Shown in pieces: positions 8,282 through 17,093 of a stretch of DNA of 57,259 bases. The stretch covers positions 4,914 to 62,172 of IMG/VR virus record IMGVR_UViG_3300030104_002855; one strand, written 5' to 3'. The notes under the pieces were generated by a model. It had not been told where the DNA came from, did not search any database, and saw nothing but the letters and a program-made list of their open reading frames with translations. Each line of letters opens with the position of its first letter. Position 1 is the first letter of the stretch. This DNA comes from a virus. The translations under genes were made by a program, and so were the position numbers.

Positions 8282-8928
8282 GTTTTACATACACAACTTT
8301 AAAAACAGCTATACAAGACTACCTAGAAAGCACAGAGTCTAGTTTTGTTACTAACTTACCCACGTTTATTACAACAACAGAAGAACGTATATTTAAAAAT
8401 GTACAATTAGACGATTTTAGAAAAAATCAAGTTGGTGACTTAACAGCTTCAGGACCATACCTAGAATGCCCTACTGACTATTTAGCACCTTTTAGTTTAG
8501 CTGTAGTAGACAGCAGTAGTAATTATAGTTATTTACTATTAAAACAAGTTTCTTTCATTAGGGATTTTACTCCTAATGCGTCCACAACAGGACTACCAAA
8601 ATATTATGCAGAATTTGACGACAATACTTTTATAGTCGCACCCACCCCAGATTCAGCCTACGAGGTTGAACTGCACTACTACTATAGACCAGCATCACTT
8701 ACTACCACTTCAGGTAGTGAAACAACATGGCTGTCTAAAAATGCTCCTAATGCCATGTTATATGGTAGTTTAGTTGAAGCATGCACGTATCTCAAAAATT
8801 ACGAAGCAATACCAGCATACGAATCTAAGTTTCAGGAGGCTTTATTAGGATTAAAAAATCTTGGTGAAGCTAAATCAACTAGAGACCAATACAGGTACGA
8901 CGAGATACGGAGACAACCACAAGCATGA
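8278..8928 (+). CDS. Head-tail adaptor protein (216 aa)
   Basis: The fold pattern is helix (TTLKTAIQDYLESTE), helix with TTTEERIFKNV, then beta strands including ECPTDYLAPFSLAV and FIVAPTPDSAYEVELHYYYRP, and a final helical hairpin. This is the signature of adaptor proteins (tail-tubular-A or SU10-adaptor-like) that sit between portal and tail. It overlaps both neighbours by four bases. Confidence 0.65.
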   Translation: MSFTYTTLKTAIQDYLESTESSFVTNLPTFITTTEERIFKNVQLDDFRKNQVGDLTASGPYLECPTDYLAPFSLAVVDSSSNYSYLLLKQVSFIRDFTPNASTTGLPKYYAEFDDNTFIVAPTPDSAYEVELHYYYRPASLTTTSGSETTWLSKNAPNAMLYGSLVEACTYLKNYEAIPAYESKFQEALLGLKNLGEAKSTRDQYRYDEIRRQPQA

Positions 8929-9659
8929 GAATAAAAGAACTCGAGGGCAAGAATATTGCCATAGTTGCTATGGGCGAGAGTCAACTAGACTTTCACCTTA
9001 GTTTAGTACATTCAAAAACCTATGACGAAGTTTGGGGAATAAATTGTATGGGAGCTATTACTAAATGCGATAGAGTATTTATGCTTGATCCAGTTAGTAG
9101 GTTTATGGATACTGATGACGCAGGAAGTCAGACAGATGTTATGAGACGATGGTTACCTGTAGCTAATACACCTATATATACTTGTGAACTAGACGAAAGG
9201 TGCCCCTCTGCAGTACTCTTCCCTCTAGAAGAAGTTGCACAGGATGCAGATTGTGCTTACTTAAACAATACTGTGCCTTTTGCTTTTGCTTTTGCTTTAT
9301 ATAACAAAGTTGGCAGTATAAATTTATTTGGTATAGATTTTAGTTATAGGGGTAATTTACATTTTGCAGAAGCAGGTAAAGCATGTTGTGAGTTCTGGTT
9401 ATCTAAGTGTATAGAAAGAGGTATGATTGTAAACGTTGCCGCTAGGTCAGGGCTACTAGACACAGATTGCCCTATAGAAAAAAGAGTTTATGGCTACCAT
9501 AGACTTGAAGATCCAGATATACTAGTAGTTGATGATGAAAAAACTTATAGACAAATTAAACTTTCTGTTTACAATAAACTTTTATACGAAGAACAATTAA
9601 AAAATATCACAGAAGTAAGAACTGTGATGGATAGTCCACCAGAAGCTAAAAGGTATTAA
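8925..9659 (+). CDS. Rossmann-like protein, possibly MptE/DUF115-like
   Basis: The N-terminus NIAIVAMGESQLDF forms a nucleotide-binding-like beta-loop-helix, followed by VWGINCMGAI, a DRVFMLDP strand and INLFGIDFSY in the C-terminal half. This pattern resembles the MptE-like/DUF115 Rossmann family, some members of which act in glycan assembly. An enzyme here, between adaptor and tail genes, is unexpected; a role in modifying virion or surface glycans is possible. Family assignment is tentative. Confidence 0.4.
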   Translation: MRIKELEGKNIAIVAMGESQLDFHLSLVHSKTYDEVWGINCMGAITKCDRVFMLDPVSRFMDTDDAGSQTDVMRRWLPVANTPIYTCELDERCPSAVLFPLEEVAQDADCAYLNNTVPFAFAFALYNKVGSINLFGIDFSYRGNLHFAEAGKACCEFWLSKCIERGMIVNVAARSGLLDTDCPIEKRVYGYHRLEDPDILVVDDEKTYRQIKLSVYNKLLYEEQLKNITEVRTVMDSPPEAKRY

Positions 9660-9660
9660 A

Positions 9661-9951
9661 ATGATAGACAACACTACGTTAGGGGATATCGGCTCTATTA
9701 TAGTAGAAACACAGCAAAATAGAGGTCATCCGCCTGAGTTTTGGGCTGAAAAATTGACTGATAGAATATGTGGTATTAGTGATACTGCTGCACCTCATAT
9801 AAGGCAACAAGCTGAAGCGTATAAACTAGCTATTTACAACGTAATCGTTTATTATATAAAGCAGGCGATCAATAGTGAACGATGCACGATGCGTAATCTA
9901 TTGAAAGAACAGGGTCACGAAGACCTAGCTAAAATATTAAAGGAACTTTAA
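9661..9951 (+). CDS. Small helical protein (96 aa)
   Basis: The gene starts one base after the upstream stop and ends one base before the next ATG. The product is helical, with PPEFWAEKLTDRI, HIRQQAEAYKLAIYNVIVYYIKQA and a C-terminal KEQGHEDLAKILKEL helix. No family is recognised; it is probably a head-tail or tail-assembly factor by position. Confidence 0.55.
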   Translation: MIDNTTLGDIGSIIVETQQNRGHPPEFWAEKLTDRICGISDTAAPHIRQQAEAYKLAIYNVIVYYIKQAINSERCTMRNLLKEQGHEDLAKILKEL

Positions 9952-9952
9952 C

Positions 9953-10381
9953 ATGGCAATTACATCAACACTTACGACTAGTTTTAAGAAAGAGCTATTA
10001 GAAGCTAAACATAACTTTTTAGCGTCTGGCGGTAATTCTTTTAAACTAGCTTTGTATACTTCATCAGCTACTATGGGAGCTACCACAACTGCTTTTACCA
10101 CAACTAATCAAGCTAGTGGTACTAACTATACTTCAGGTGGATCAGCTTTAACCAATATTAATCCAACAAGTTCAGGAACCACAGGTTTTACTGATTTTGC
10201 TGATTTAACTTTTGGTACTGCTACTATTACCGCAAGAGGATGTATGATCTATAACGACACTAATAGTGATAGATCTGTAGCTACTATTGATTTTGGTGGC
10301 GATAAAACATCAACCGCTGGAGACTTTACAATCGTCTTCCCAGCAGCAGCATCTGGAACAGCGATTATAAGAATCGCCTAG
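9953..10381 (+). CDS. Virion structural protein (142 aa)
   Basis: A short N-terminal helix (SFKKELLEAKHNF) precedes a Ser/Thr/Gly-rich beta domain including NSFKLALYTSSATM and TITARGCMIYND, a pattern common in phage tail or neck proteins. There is no Cys cluster or catalytic motif. The call rests on composition and location among tail genes. Confidence 0.55.
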   Translation: MAITSTLTTSFKKELLEAKHNFLASGGNSFKLALYTSSATMGATTTAFTTTNQASGTNYTSGGSALTNINPTSSGTTGFTDFADLTFGTATITARGCMIYNDTNSDRSVATIDFGGDKTSTAGDFTIVFPAAASGTAIIRIA

Positions 10382-10387
10382 CCTTAA

Positions 10388-11029
10388 ATGGCTTTTCTTA
10401 ACGGTTGGGGTCGAGGCACTTGGGGTCAACTTGGTTGGGGTGAAGGTGCTGTACCAGTAGAAATATCTGGTCTTTCCGCAACTTCAGCATTAGGTGGTGT
10501 AGGTGTAAATGGTAAAGCTGTTGCTACAGTCGCTGGCGTAACAGCAACATTAGGCTCAGTTTCAGTCACAATCAACGCTGACGCAAATGCTACTCCATCA
10601 GGATTATCAAGCACTTCAGCATTAGGCACTTTAGCTAGTGTAACTGGTAAAGCAAATACAACCCCAGCAAGTCAAGTTGGAACCTCCGCTCTAGGTACAG
10701 TAACACCTGAAGCAGATGCAAAAGTTTCTTTGAGTGGAATCACTGCTACTTTAGGCAATGTTTCTGTACTAATTGACGCAGAAGCTACTGTTATTATTAC
10801 AACAGGAGTAACAGCAACAGGTGCAGTTGGAACAATTACAACACGATCATCCAATAAAATTATTGTGTTTGTACCAGCTGTGTTCGGATCAGTCGGGTCT
10901 CCAACAGTAGTAGCGAAAGCAAAAGTTACGCTTACAGGATTTTCAGTAACAGCAAGTGTAAGCACGCTCAATGTGTGGTCACCAGTTGTAGATAGTCAAA
11001 CACCTAATTGGAGAGATATTGCAGCATAG
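10388..11029 (+). CDS. Tail protein with repeated LGxVSV beta units (213 aa)
   Basis: The N-terminus has a tryptophan-glycine run (GWGRGTWGQLGWGEG). It is followed by about six degenerate repeats of some 30 residues around GVTATLGSVSVTI / GLSSTSALGTLASV / GITATLGNVSVLI, alternating Ala/Val-rich strands and small turns. The same LGTVSVTI motif ends the protein encoded at 19683-20003. Repetitive beta units suggest a fibre or adhesin-like structural protein. Confidence 0.55.
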   Translation: MAFLNGWGRGTWGQLGWGEGAVPVEISGLSATSALGGVGVNGKAVATVAGVTATLGSVSVTINADANATPSGLSSTSALGTLASVTGKANTTPASQVGTSALGTVTPEADAKVSLSGITATLGNVSVLIDAEATVIITTGVTATGAVGTITTRSSNKIIVFVPAVFGSVGSPTVVAKAKVTLTGFSVTASVSTLNVWSPVVDSQTPNWRDIAA

Positions 11030-11080
11030 GGTATAAACTTTATTCTTTTTGATTTATTATATACAATATAGGAACAAATT

Positions 11081-11587
11081 ATGGCAACTTACGTTAACGA
11101 TTTAAGACTCAAAGAAATCGCCACAGGGGACGAGAGTGGAACTTGGGGAACAAGCACTAACACAAATTTAGAGCTTATAGGTGATGCTTTTGGTTATGGA
11201 ACAGAAGCAATAACAACTAACGCAGACACTCATACGACAACAATAGCAGACGGATCAGCAGATGCAGGTCGAGCTTTGTTCTTAAAATATACAGGCACAC
11301 TTGATTCAGCTTGCACTATTACGATTGGACCTAATACGGTTTCAAAAGTATGGATTATAGAAAACGCTACTAGTGGTTCTCAAAACATAATTATCAAACA
11401 AGGTTCAGGAGCAACCGTCACTATACCTAATGGTATGGTTTCAGTAGTTTATTCTGACGGAGCAGGTTCAGGCGGAGCTATGATTGACGCTTTAACAGAT
11501 TTAAATGTTGCATCTTCACTTAGTATAGGTGGTTCAGGTGTAGCTACAACAGGAAAAGCTATAGCAATGGCTTTGGTTTTCGGATAA
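11081..11587 (+). CDS. Tail fibre-like structural protein (168 aa)
   Basis: After a conserved-looking start (YVNDLRLKEIATGDESGTWG) the protein is a beta-rich sequence with regular Gly/Asn turns (IWIENATSGSQNIIIKQGSG-like pattern), typical of N-terminal domains of tail fibres that begin with GDESGTWG. At 168 residues it is short for a fibre and may be a base that the following small proteins extend. Confidence 0.55.
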   Translation: MATYVNDLRLKEIATGDESGTWGTSTNTNLELIGDAFGYGTEAITTNADTHTTTIADGSADAGRALFLKYTGTLDSACTITIGPNTVSKVWIIENATSGSQNIIIKQGSGATVTIPNGMVSVVYSDGAGSGGAMIDALTDLNVASSLSIGGSGVATTGKAIAMALVFG

Positions 11588-11602
11588 AATTAGGACAATA
11601 TA

Positions 11603-11968
11603 ATGGCAAATCCAAATTTAGTAAATGTAACTTCGATATACGCTAACAGTATAAATGGAGCTTTAACAACTACAGTAACAACTGATTTATTAACTTGTGC
11701 AAGTGATAAGTTAATTAAAATTAATAGCATTATTGTTGCGAACATTGATGGCACTAACGCAGCAACCGTAACAATGGGTGTTATTAAAAGTGGTGGTTCA
11801 GTAGTTTTATTCGCTTCAACTATCTCTGTTCCAGCAGATGCTACTTTGGTTCTTATTGATAAGAACTCAGGCATCTATCTTGAAGAAGGAGATATCCTAG
11901 AGGGTGGTGCAAGTGCTAACTCAGACTTAACTTACACCATTAACTACGAAGAACTAGATGACGCATAA
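11603..11968 (+). CDS. Small virion structural protein (121 aa)
   Basis: The product is a beta-sandwich-like polypeptide with LIKINSIIVANIDGTNAATVT and a closing DILEGGASANSDLTYTINYEE. It resembles small tail or head-fibre proteins of marine phages that occur near glycine-rich adhesins. The function is inferred from location. Confidence 0.5.
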   Translation: MANPNLVNVTSIYANSINGALTTTVTTDLLTCASDKLIKINSIIVANIDGTNAATVTMGVIKSGGSVVLFASTISVPADATLVLIDKNSGIYLEEGDILEGGASANSDLTYTINYEELDDA

Positions 11969-11979
11969 GGAGTACAAAT

Positions 11980-12441
11980 ATGGCTCATTTTGCAGAACTT
12001 AATAACAGCAACGAAGTATTACAAGTCGTTGTAATTTCTAATGAAGATGTAGATGCTAATGGCGGAGATTTATCCGTTCAAGCAGAAGATTTTGTGGCAA
12101 CTTTAGTACCACACAAAAACGGTGGTAATCAATGGAAACAAACTTCATATAACGATAGTTTTAGAAAACAATATGCAGGTACAGGTTTTACCTACGATGC
12201 TACTAAAGATAAATTTGTTTGTCCTCAACCTTATTCTTCTTGGGCATTAGATGATAACGACGACTGGCAAGCACCAGTTCCTTATCCGACAGTAACAGAA
12301 ATTAATAGTTTATCGGTTATTATACAATGGGATGAACCTAATTTAAGATGGAAAGGCGAAACTGCTGATTTTACAACCGATCCAGCAACATTCACCAATT
12401 ATATATGGGATGCTTCTGGTAAAGTTTGGAATGAGGTCTAA
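11980..12441 (+). CDS. Virion structural protein of marine-phage type (153 aa)
   Basis: The N-terminus MAHFAELNNSNEVLQVVVI and the middle NQWKQTSYNDSFRKQYAGTG and PQPYSSWALDDNDDWQAPVP are a pattern I associate with structural proteins of T4-like cyanophages and pelagiphages. It ends two bases before the glycine-rich gene. A tail-tip or fibre-linked role is likely. Confidence 0.6.
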   Translation: MAHFAELNNSNEVLQVVVISNEDVDANGGDLSVQAEDFVATLVPHKNGGNQWKQTSYNDSFRKQYAGTGFTYDATKDKFVCPQPYSSWALDDNDDWQAPVPYPTVTEINSLSVIIQWDEPNLRWKGETADFTTDPATFTNYIWDASGKVWNEV

Positions 12442-12443
12442 TT

Positions 12444-13400
12444 ATGGCTAGTTCTAATGGCGGAATAGTAGGTGTAGATAACCCCCCAACCGATCAACCT
12501 CAAGTTATAACAACTTTTAACTCTAGTGGTACTTTAACTACAGCACCTTATACAACATCAGTACAATATGTTATTGTCGCAGGTGGCGGTGGCGGAGATA
12601 CTCAAGGTGCAGGATCAGGTGGCGGAGGAGCAGGTGGTTATCGTAGTTCAGTCCCTGGCGAAGCATCAGGTGGCGGAGCTTCAGCTGAATCTTTAAGCCC
12701 AGTTAATGGAGCTACTGGTTATCCAGTTGTTGTTGGTGGCGGAGGAGCAGGTGGAGTTGTTGACGCAGCTGCTAATGGAACAGGTGGTTCAGACTCAAGT
12801 TTTAATGGAGTAACATCAACTGGCGGTGGTGGAGCAGGTTTTGTACCGAGCCCAACATCTTCAAGAAATGGTGGTTCAGGTGGTGGTGCTTCTTATTCAA
12901 ATAATGGCGGAACAGGAACATCAGGTCAAGGTTTTAATGGCGGTGCTGCTGCATATAGTGGTGGTAGTGCTAATGGTGGCGGAGGTGGTGGCGGAGCATC
13001 TGAAGTAGGTGCTTCTTGTCCAACTCCTGCACCCCCACAAAGAGGTTATGATGGTGGAGATGGCGTAGCTTCTTCTATTACTGGCTCACCTGTCACAAGA
13101 GCAGGGGGTGGCGGTGGTTGTGGAAGATTTGCAAACAATGTTGTTGGTCAAGGCGGAGCAGGTGGTGGTGCACCAGGATCAAACCCTGTAGATTCACCAA
13201 ATCCAGGCGGAACTGCTAATACTGGCGGTGGCGGTGGCGGAACTGACTTAGGTAATCCACCATTTAGTCCAGTCGCAGGTGGTAATGGCGGATCAGGTGT
13301 AGTCATAATTAAAGAACCCAACGCAGGATTTAAATGCTCGGGAGTATGGGATATGAACGCTCTTTACGATAATGTAAAAGCAGGAACTTGGACAACTTAA
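12444..13400 (+). CDS. Glycine-rich adhesin-like tail protein, copy 1
   Basis: Residues 20-45 form a short beta lead (TTFNSSGTLTTAPYTTSVQY), followed by VIVAGGGGG and about 230 residues in which Gly runs alternate with short Ser/Asn/Ala turns. The end is GGSGVVIIKEP plus a C-terminal WDMNALYDNVKAGTW tail. This is the glycine-rich (polyglycine-II-like) domain of phage receptor-binding tips. It is paralogous to the next gene, sharing lead, GGSGVVI and WDM tail. Probably a host-recognition protein. Confidence 0.7.
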   Translation: MASSNGGIVGVDNPPTDQPQVITTFNSSGTLTTAPYTTSVQYVIVAGGGGGDTQGAGSGGGGAGGYRSSVPGEASGGGASAESLSPVNGATGYPVVVGGGGAGGVVDAAANGTGGSDSSFNGVTSTGGGGAGFVPSPTSSRNGGSGGGASYSNNGGTGTSGQGFNGGAAAYSGGSANGGGGGGGASEVGASCPTPAPPQRGYDGGDGVASSITGSPVTRAGGGGGCGRFANNVVGQGGAGGGAPGSNPVDSPNPGGTANTGGGGGGTDLGNPPFSPVAGGNGGSGVVIIKEPNAGFKCSGVWDMNALYDNVKAGTWTT

Positions 13401-13401
13401 C

Positions 13402-14310
13402 ATGCCTAGATTAATCGGAGCAGCACAATCAGTTACTACGCAAGCACAACAAATAACTACTTTTAACTCAAGTGGCACATTTACAGCACAACCTTTATCT
13501 TATCAAGCCGATATTCTTGTTATCGCAGGAGGTGGCGGTGGTGCAGGACAACTTGGAGGCGGAGGTGGTGCTGGCGGTTATAGAGAAATATCAAATCACC
13601 CAATACCAGCAAGTGGTGTTCCCGTAACTATAGGAGCAGGTGGAGCAGGAGCAACTACTGTTACAAGAGGAGCAGACGGTAATGATTCAGTATTTGGTGC
13701 AGGTTCTCCAATTACTTCTACAGCAGGTGGTGGTGGAGGTAGAGGAGGAAATCCTGACCCTGCCTTAACATCAACATCAGGAAGATCAGGTGGTTCAGGT
13801 GGCGGTGGATATTTTAGTGGTTTTGGCGGAAATGGAAACACACCCCCAACAAGTCCTTCACAAGGTAATGTTGGTGGAGCAGGAGCTCAACGTGGTGGAG
13901 AACCTGGAGAAGAAGACGGTGGCGGTGGCGGTGGAGCTAGTGCTGCAGGAGTAAAAGGAACATCAAGTGGGGGTGGTAATGGTGGAGCAGGACAGCCTTC
14001 AACAATTTCAGGCTCAAATGTAACTAGAGCTGGTGGAGGTGGCGGTGGTACACTTTATCCAGGGAGTCAATCATCAGGGGGTGCAGGTGGCGGAGGAGCA
14101 GGTGGTGCTCCATCACCAGGAGATGGAATAGACGCAACTGTAAATACAGGTTCAGGAGGAGGTAGTTCAAGTTTCCCTGGAAATGTTCCTGGAGGAGATG
14201 GTGGTTCAGGAGTTGTAATCGTCAAGGAAAATGAAGTTAAAACAGCATCAAGCTGTTGGGATATGAGACAAGTGTTTAGACAAGTTAAAGCTGACGATTG
14301 GCCAAGCTAA
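13402..14310 (+). CDS. Glycine-rich adhesin-like tail protein, copy 2
   Basis: This gene starts one base after copy 1 and repeats its plan: TTFNSSGTFTAQPL lead, ILVIAGGGGGAG, long glycine-rich region, then GGSGVVIVKENE and a WDMRQVFRQVKADDW tail. The middle differs in turn residues, as expected of receptor-contact loops under diversifying selection. Four predicted 2OG-Fe(II) oxygenases follow directly. Confidence 0.7.
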   Translation: MPRLIGAAQSVTTQAQQITTFNSSGTFTAQPLSYQADILVIAGGGGGAGQLGGGGGAGGYREISNHPIPASGVPVTIGAGGAGATTVTRGADGNDSVFGAGSPITSTAGGGGGRGGNPDPALTSTSGRSGGSGGGGYFSGFGGNGNTPPTSPSQGNVGGAGAQRGGEPGEEDGGGGGGASAAGVKGTSSGGGNGGAGQPSTISGSNVTRAGGGGGGTLYPGSQSSGGAGGGGAGGAPSPGDGIDATVNTGSGGGSSSFPGNVPGGDGGSGVVIVKENEVKTASSCWDMRQVFRQVKADDWPS

Positions 14311-14367
14311 CAACAACCTATCTTTTAAAATACATCTAACTTATACTATTTTTTCAAGAGAGAGAAG

Positions 14368-14988
14368 ATGAATTTAAAATACTATTACTGGTACTTCCAG
14401 TCAGTTATTCCTGAAAGAATATGTGATGATATTGTTCGCTATGGTAAAGAACAAAATAAAGAAATGGCTCTTACAGGTAATGCTAATAAAAAGAAGATAA
14501 CCAAACTAGACCTTAAAAACATTCAAAAGAAACGTAAGTCTGATATTGTATGGATGAACGATAAGTGGGTATACAATGAAATACAACCTTATATACACTT
14601 GGCAAACGCAAATGCAGGCTGGAATTTTGAATGGGATTATTCAGAATCTTGTCAGTTTACCGAATACAAAAAAGGTCAGTTTTATGATTGGCATTGCGAC
14701 TCCTATGAAGAACCTTACAAGAACCCTGAAAATCAAAATGTGCATGGTAAGTTAAGAAAACTTAGTATGACCATATCTCTAAGTGACCCTGAAGAATACG
14801 AGGGCGGTGATTTAGAATTTGATTTTAGAAACACAGACGAAGGCTCACAACCTAGAATATGCGAAGAAATAAGATCAAAAGGTAGCGTGGTAATTTTTCC
14901 ATCTTTCGTTTGGCATAGAGTTAGACCAGTAACCAAAGGAATACGACACTCCTTAGTGTGTTGGAATTTAGGATATCCATTTAGATGA
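14368..14988 (+). CDS. 2OG-Fe(II) oxygenase, PKHD/prolyl-hydroxylase type
   Basis: The double-stranded beta-helix core shows the iron triad H109, D111 (FYDWHCDSY) and H183 (VIFPSFVWHRVRPV), and R193 in GIRHSLVCW as the 2-oxoglutarate ligand. LSMTISLSDPEEYEGGDLEF is the usual strand before the distal His. Such enzymes hydroxylate protein side chains or small molecules with O2 and 2-oxoglutarate. It is the first of four overlapping oxygenase genes; its SD is AGAGAGAAG. The substrate is unknown; the tail adhesins just upstream are candidates by inference. Confidence 0.85.
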   Translation: MNLKYYYWYFQSVIPERICDDIVRYGKEQNKEMALTGNANKKKITKLDLKNIQKKRKSDIVWMNDKWVYNEIQPYIHLANANAGWNFEWDYSESCQFTEYKKGQFYDWHCDSYEEPYKNPENQNVHGKLRKLSMTISLSDPEEYEGGDLEFDFRNTDEGSQPRICEEIRSKGSVVIFPSFVWHRVRPVTKGIRHSLVCWNLGYPFR

Positions 14989-15611
14989 GTTTTAAGAAAA
15001 ATAAATACCTTGTAATTAAAAACGTTATATCAAGCGAGTTAGCAGATTTTTGTTATCAATATTTTTTAAACAAAAGAGCAGTAGCAAGACATTTGTTTGA
15101 TGATAAATATATTTCACAATTTACAACTTATTTTGGTATTTGGAATGATGCAATGATCCCTGAAACTTATTCCCATTATGGGGATATAGCAATGGACACT
15201 TTATTGCAAAAAGTTAAACCTCTTGTAGAAAAAGAAACAGAAATAAAACTTATAGAAACTTATTCTTACGCAAGAATATATAAAAAAGGCGATGAGTTGC
15301 TTAGACACAAAGACAGATCATCTTGCGAAATATCTACTACTATGCACTTAGGCGGAGATGAATGGTCAATCTTTTTAGAGCCATCGGGCGAAGAAGGAAA
15401 AAAAGGTGTTGAGATAAAACTAAACGCAGGAGATATGTTAATTTATAGTGCTTGTGATTTAGAACATTGGAGAGAACCATTTACAGGTAAAGATTGCGGA
15501 CAAGTATTTTTACACTATAACGACTCTAATAATCCAGAAGCTAAATTTAATAAATTTGACGGCAGACCTATGCTTGGGTTGCCTGGATATTATTCATCAG
15601 AAAATGGTTGA
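14985..15611 (+). CDS. 2OG-Fe(II) oxygenase-like protein
   Basis: The ATG overlaps the previous stop (ATGA). The core has H108 and D110 (LLRHKDRSSCEIS), the strand HLGGDEWSIFLEP, AGDMLIYSACDLEHWREPF with H161 as the distal iron ligand, and a final CGQVFLHY strand. The spacing fits a 2OG-dependent oxygenase, although the usual Arg for 2-oxoglutarate is not obvious, so cosubstrate binding could differ. Probable protein or metabolite hydroxylase. Confidence 0.75.
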   Translation: MSFKKNKYLVIKNVISSELADFCYQYFLNKRAVARHLFDDKYISQFTTYFGIWNDAMIPETYSHYGDIAMDTLLQKVKPLVEKETEIKLIETYSYARIYKKGDELLRHKDRSSCEISTTMHLGGDEWSIFLEPSGEEGKKGVEIKLNAGDMLIYSACDLEHWREPFTGKDCGQVFLHYNDSNNPEAKFNKFDGRPMLGLPGYYSSENG

Positions 15612-16107
15612 AGTTTTTGACTGCTCTTACATATCTAAGGTAAACAATAAAAAGTTTCAACAAGACTTAATTAAATATACTAAAGAAACTAAGTGTTGTG
15701 ATGAAGAAAATTGTAAACATCCAAAAATACAAAGCGACTTAAAAATAGATAGAGCTTTTCCAGTTATTGATGATTCTATCAACAACCTTTTTAAAACTTA
15801 CTTAGGTACAGATAAGTTTGAATTTACTAAAAAGAATGTATGGGGGTACTACGCATCTAAAGGCTCTCAATTACAAAGTGTTATCCACAATCATATTTTT
15901 AAAAAAGAAAAAGGTTTACAGCTTTCTGCTTTAATGTATATCACACCAACAAAACTAGGCACTAATTTTGCAAATTTTAAAATAGAACCTGAGATAAACA
16001 AATGGTATCTTTGGCATTCAGGTTTATATCATCACCCTAAAGATGGCGTAACACCTAAAGATAGAATTGTGTTAGCTTTATCTAGCGTAATAAATATATG
16101 CACATAA
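15604..16107 (+). CDS. 2OG-Fe(II) oxygenase-like protein with HxH
   Basis: I chose the ATG at 15604, which overlaps the preceding stop; an upstream TTG in frame would overlap much more. The protein of 167 residues has HNH at 95-97 (SVIHNHIFK), YLWHSGLYHHP with a distal His at 143 or 144, and R154 in KDRIVLALS. HxH instead of HxD occurs in some T4-type phage oxygenases and cupin-like dioxygenases. A Cys cluster (KCCDEENCKHP) near residue 35 is unexplained. Confidence 0.6.
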   Translation: MVEVFDCSYISKVNNKKFQQDLIKYTKETKCCDEENCKHPKIQSDLKIDRAFPVIDDSINNLFKTYLGTDKFEFTKKNVWGYYASKGSQLQSVIHNHIFKKEKGLQLSALMYITPTKLGTNFANFKIEPEINKWYLWHSGLYHHPKDGVTPKDRIVLALSSVINICT

Positions 16108-16640
16108 AGATTCCAAACTTTTTGTCAGCAGAAGAATGTAAGTCAATAGAAAAAATTTTGTTAGAAAAAGAACAAGAAATACTTTCTTTACCTGCAAATA
16201 CAGACTATTACACAGGAACAACCGCAAGGTATTCTAATTATAATTTTTTAAACTACATACCTAAAATTAATATAACAAAAAAATTTTTTGCTCTACCAAT
16301 TATGCAAGACGAAGATGAATTTTGGATTCAATGTTGGGGTAACGTTTTAAATAAAGGCGAAGAAATACCCATGCACAATCACGGAAAGCCTGACAGTATT
16401 TTTTATGCTTGTAATATCTTTATATCAGGTCCTGATGATTGTTTTACTTTTTATGATGATATGGGTCATGTTTCTAACAAAATAGGTGAGCTACATTTAA
16501 TTGACTGCCACCTTTGGCATGGTGTAAAAGAAAACACAAACGATCAATCAAGGTTATCTATTGCTTGTGATATACATTTTAGTAATCCTAAACACTTTGA
16601 AAACTACGAGCAAAGAATCGTTCATGCTAAGAGAAATTAG
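16098..16640 (+). CDS. 2OG-Fe(II) oxygenase-like protein with HxH
   Basis: Motifs are PMHNHGKPDSIFYACNIFI (H93 and H95), LHLIDCHLWHGVKEN (distal H141) and R152 in SRLSIACDIHF, in the order of putative 2OG-Fe(II) oxygenases that carry HxH. The N-terminal MHIKIPNFLSAEECKSIEK is the helix typical of P4H-like enzymes. It overlaps the previous gene by ten bases, closing the four-gene cassette. A -10-like TATAAT follows 8-13 bases after its stop. Confidence 0.7.
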   Translation: MHIKIPNFLSAEECKSIEKILLEKEQEILSLPANTDYYTGTTARYSNYNFLNYIPKINITKKFFALPIMQDEDEFWIQCWGNVLNKGEEIPMHNHGKPDSIFYACNIFISGPDDCFTFYDDMGHVSNKIGELHLIDCHLWHGVKENTNDQSRLSIACDIHFSNPKHFENYEQRIVHAKRN

Positions 16641-16673
16641 TATATAATTTTAAAAAAACTGAGGTAATACAGT

Positions 16674-16784
16674 ATGGATATATTAATACCATTAACAATA
16701 ATAGTAGTAGTTTTAGTTTGGTCTGTAAAAAAATTCAAACCTGAACTTTGGCAAAAATTAATTTCATTTATATCTAAAAATTGA
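16674..16784 (+). CDS. Single-pass membrane mini-protein (36 aa)
   Basis: The sequence is MDILIPLTIIVVVLVWSV followed by a short basic/aromatic tail. Residues 3-18 form one transmembrane helix. It starts the lysis block, and its stop overlaps the TTG start of the next gene. It could be a small holin-like or antiholin peptide; only topology supports this. Confidence 0.5.
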   Translation: MDILIPLTIIVVVLVWSVKKFKPELWQKLISFISKN

Positions 16785-17062
16785 ATGAAATTCTCCAAGC
16801 TATTGAAACTATAGGAATACCAGCAGCAGGAGCAGTTGGTTTAGGTTATTTAGTTTGGACGCTTTTCAAATCTCTTATAGCTGATATACACAAAAAACTT
16901 GATTCACAACATGCTATGATAGTAGCGTTAATTGATCGTATACGGCAAATGGACAACGATATGATACGTATTGACACTATGGTAAGAGCAGCATTAAAGT
17001 TACCGCCTGATGTAAATCGTATAGCAAGAGCTGATGGTAAAAAAGATGTTCGTAAGGATTAA
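16781..17062 (+). CDS. Membrane protein with coiled coil, possible holin or spanin
   Basis: The start is a TTG at 16781 overlapping the previous stop; there is no closer in-frame ATG. One hydrophobic segment (AAGAVGLGYLVWTLF, residues 15-30) is followed by a long coiled coil (HAMIVALIDRIRQMDNDMI) and a basic end. The topology resembles BhlA-type or haemolysin-XhlA-type lysis accessory proteins. The neighbouring endolysin supports a lysis role. Confidence 0.5.
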   Translation: MNEILQAIETIGIPAAGAVGLGYLVWTLFKSLIADIHKKLDSQHAMIVALIDRIRQMDNDMIRIDTMVRAALKLPPDVNRIARADGKKDVRKD

Positions 17063-17093
17063 CTTTTCTTAGATCTTATTATATGATTAACAT

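Noticed and set aside
10426-10971. Two long leftward frames opposite the repeat protein
   Set aside because: They mirror the low-complexity repeats of the + strand gene and have no leftward control signals.
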